Shown: positions 5,451 through 5,502 of the stretch, piece after piece | How the letters are laid out: the number at the start of each line of letters is the position of its first letter | Position numbering within the stretch: position 1 is the stretch's first letter | The notes under the pieces: model-generated | The model's database searches: none | The model's input: the letters and a program-made list of their open reading frames with translations, nothing else | Told to the model about the DNA's origin: nothing | Source: Campylobacterota bacterium | GTDB taxonomy: Bacteria > Campylobacterota > Campylobacteria > Campylobacterales > Sulfurovaceae | Length of the DNA stretch: 5,502 bases | Direction: 5' to 3' | NCBI GenBank assembly: GCA_003646505.1 | Contig: QMKT01000132.1 | Coordinates: forward strand, 1 to 5,502 | Program-made: the position numbers and the translations under genes

Positions 5451-5502
5451 ATATTTTTTACCTTATGAACGAGCCTACCATCTGTAATGTGAGGTCGGTC
5501 TT
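5451..5502 (-). promoter_or_regulatory. Leader of the helicase gene with a possible bulged hairpin
   Basis: These 52 nt upstream of the helicase ATG contain its ribosome binding site (AAGG at 5461-5464). They can also form a bulged stem on the minus-strand transcript: CGACCT (5492-5497) with AGG-C-TCG (5470-5476), extended by ACAT/ATG-G-T around the loop TACAG. There are about 10 pairs and three single-base bulges. No promoter is recognisable and the region continues past the window, so a regulatory role is only a possibility. Confidence 0.3.

Noticed and set aside
1..5502. CRISPR array, tRNA, rRNA, insertion sequence or attachment site
   Set aside because: No regularly spaced repeats, cloverleaf-like sequence, transposase or terminal inverted repeats were seen on either strand.

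Overview
The window looks like a piece of chromosome from an AT-rich, free-living bacterium, most probably a Campylobacterota (Sulfurovum/Sulfurimonas-like). The pointers are the small DUF6172-type protein directly behind a RhlE-type helicase, the PilT/PilU-type ATPase, and the codon and base composition. No rRNA or other taxonomic marker is present, so this placement is an inference.

Left half (about 1-2510, all on the minus strand, read right to left): a three-gene cassette that resembles a peptide-modification (RiPP-like) system. It starts with a 90-residue peptide (2198-2470). The peptide has an acidic N-terminal stretch, a KREFM-plus-hydrophobic segment resembling a Tat signal, an Ala-x-Ala cleavage site, and a C-terminal core of about 44 residues with 16 Lys/Arg, no Asp/Glu, three tandem Lys-Pro-Arg units and two Cys. 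A 120-nt gap follows, in which the transcript can fold into an uninterrupted 17-bp hairpin with four G-U pairs (2149-2186). Next is a 385-residue protein (920-2077) with an apparent PqqD-like peptide-recognition domain fused to an HprK-like P-loop kinase. Overlapping it by 14 nt is a nucleotidyltransferase of the PF14907 type (933 to beyond position 1). Known lasso-peptide clusters of the paeninodin type pair an HprK-like kinase, which phosphorylates the precursor peptide, with a nucleotidyltransferase. The idea that this cassette modifies the KPR peptide is my inference, and no cyclase, protease or transporter is visible before the left edge.

Middle (2471-3861): a 199-nt divergent promoter region, then a plus-strand gene for a PilT/PilU-type pilus retraction ATPase (2670-3815). 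Its likely intrinsic terminator (3833-3861) lies inside the 3' end of the convergent gene, because the two stop codons are only 2 nt apart.

Right half (3818-5502, minus strand): a two-gene unit of an RhlE-type DEAD-box RNA helicase with an RGG-rich tail (4137-5450) and a 104-residue DUF6172-type protein (3818-4132) starting 4 nt after the helicase stop. About 50 nt of the helicase leader is present.

The housekeeping genes on the right (pilus motor, RNA helicase) look vertically inherited. The left cassette is more AT-rich, especially its nucleotidyltransferase, and is the accessory and least understood part of the window.
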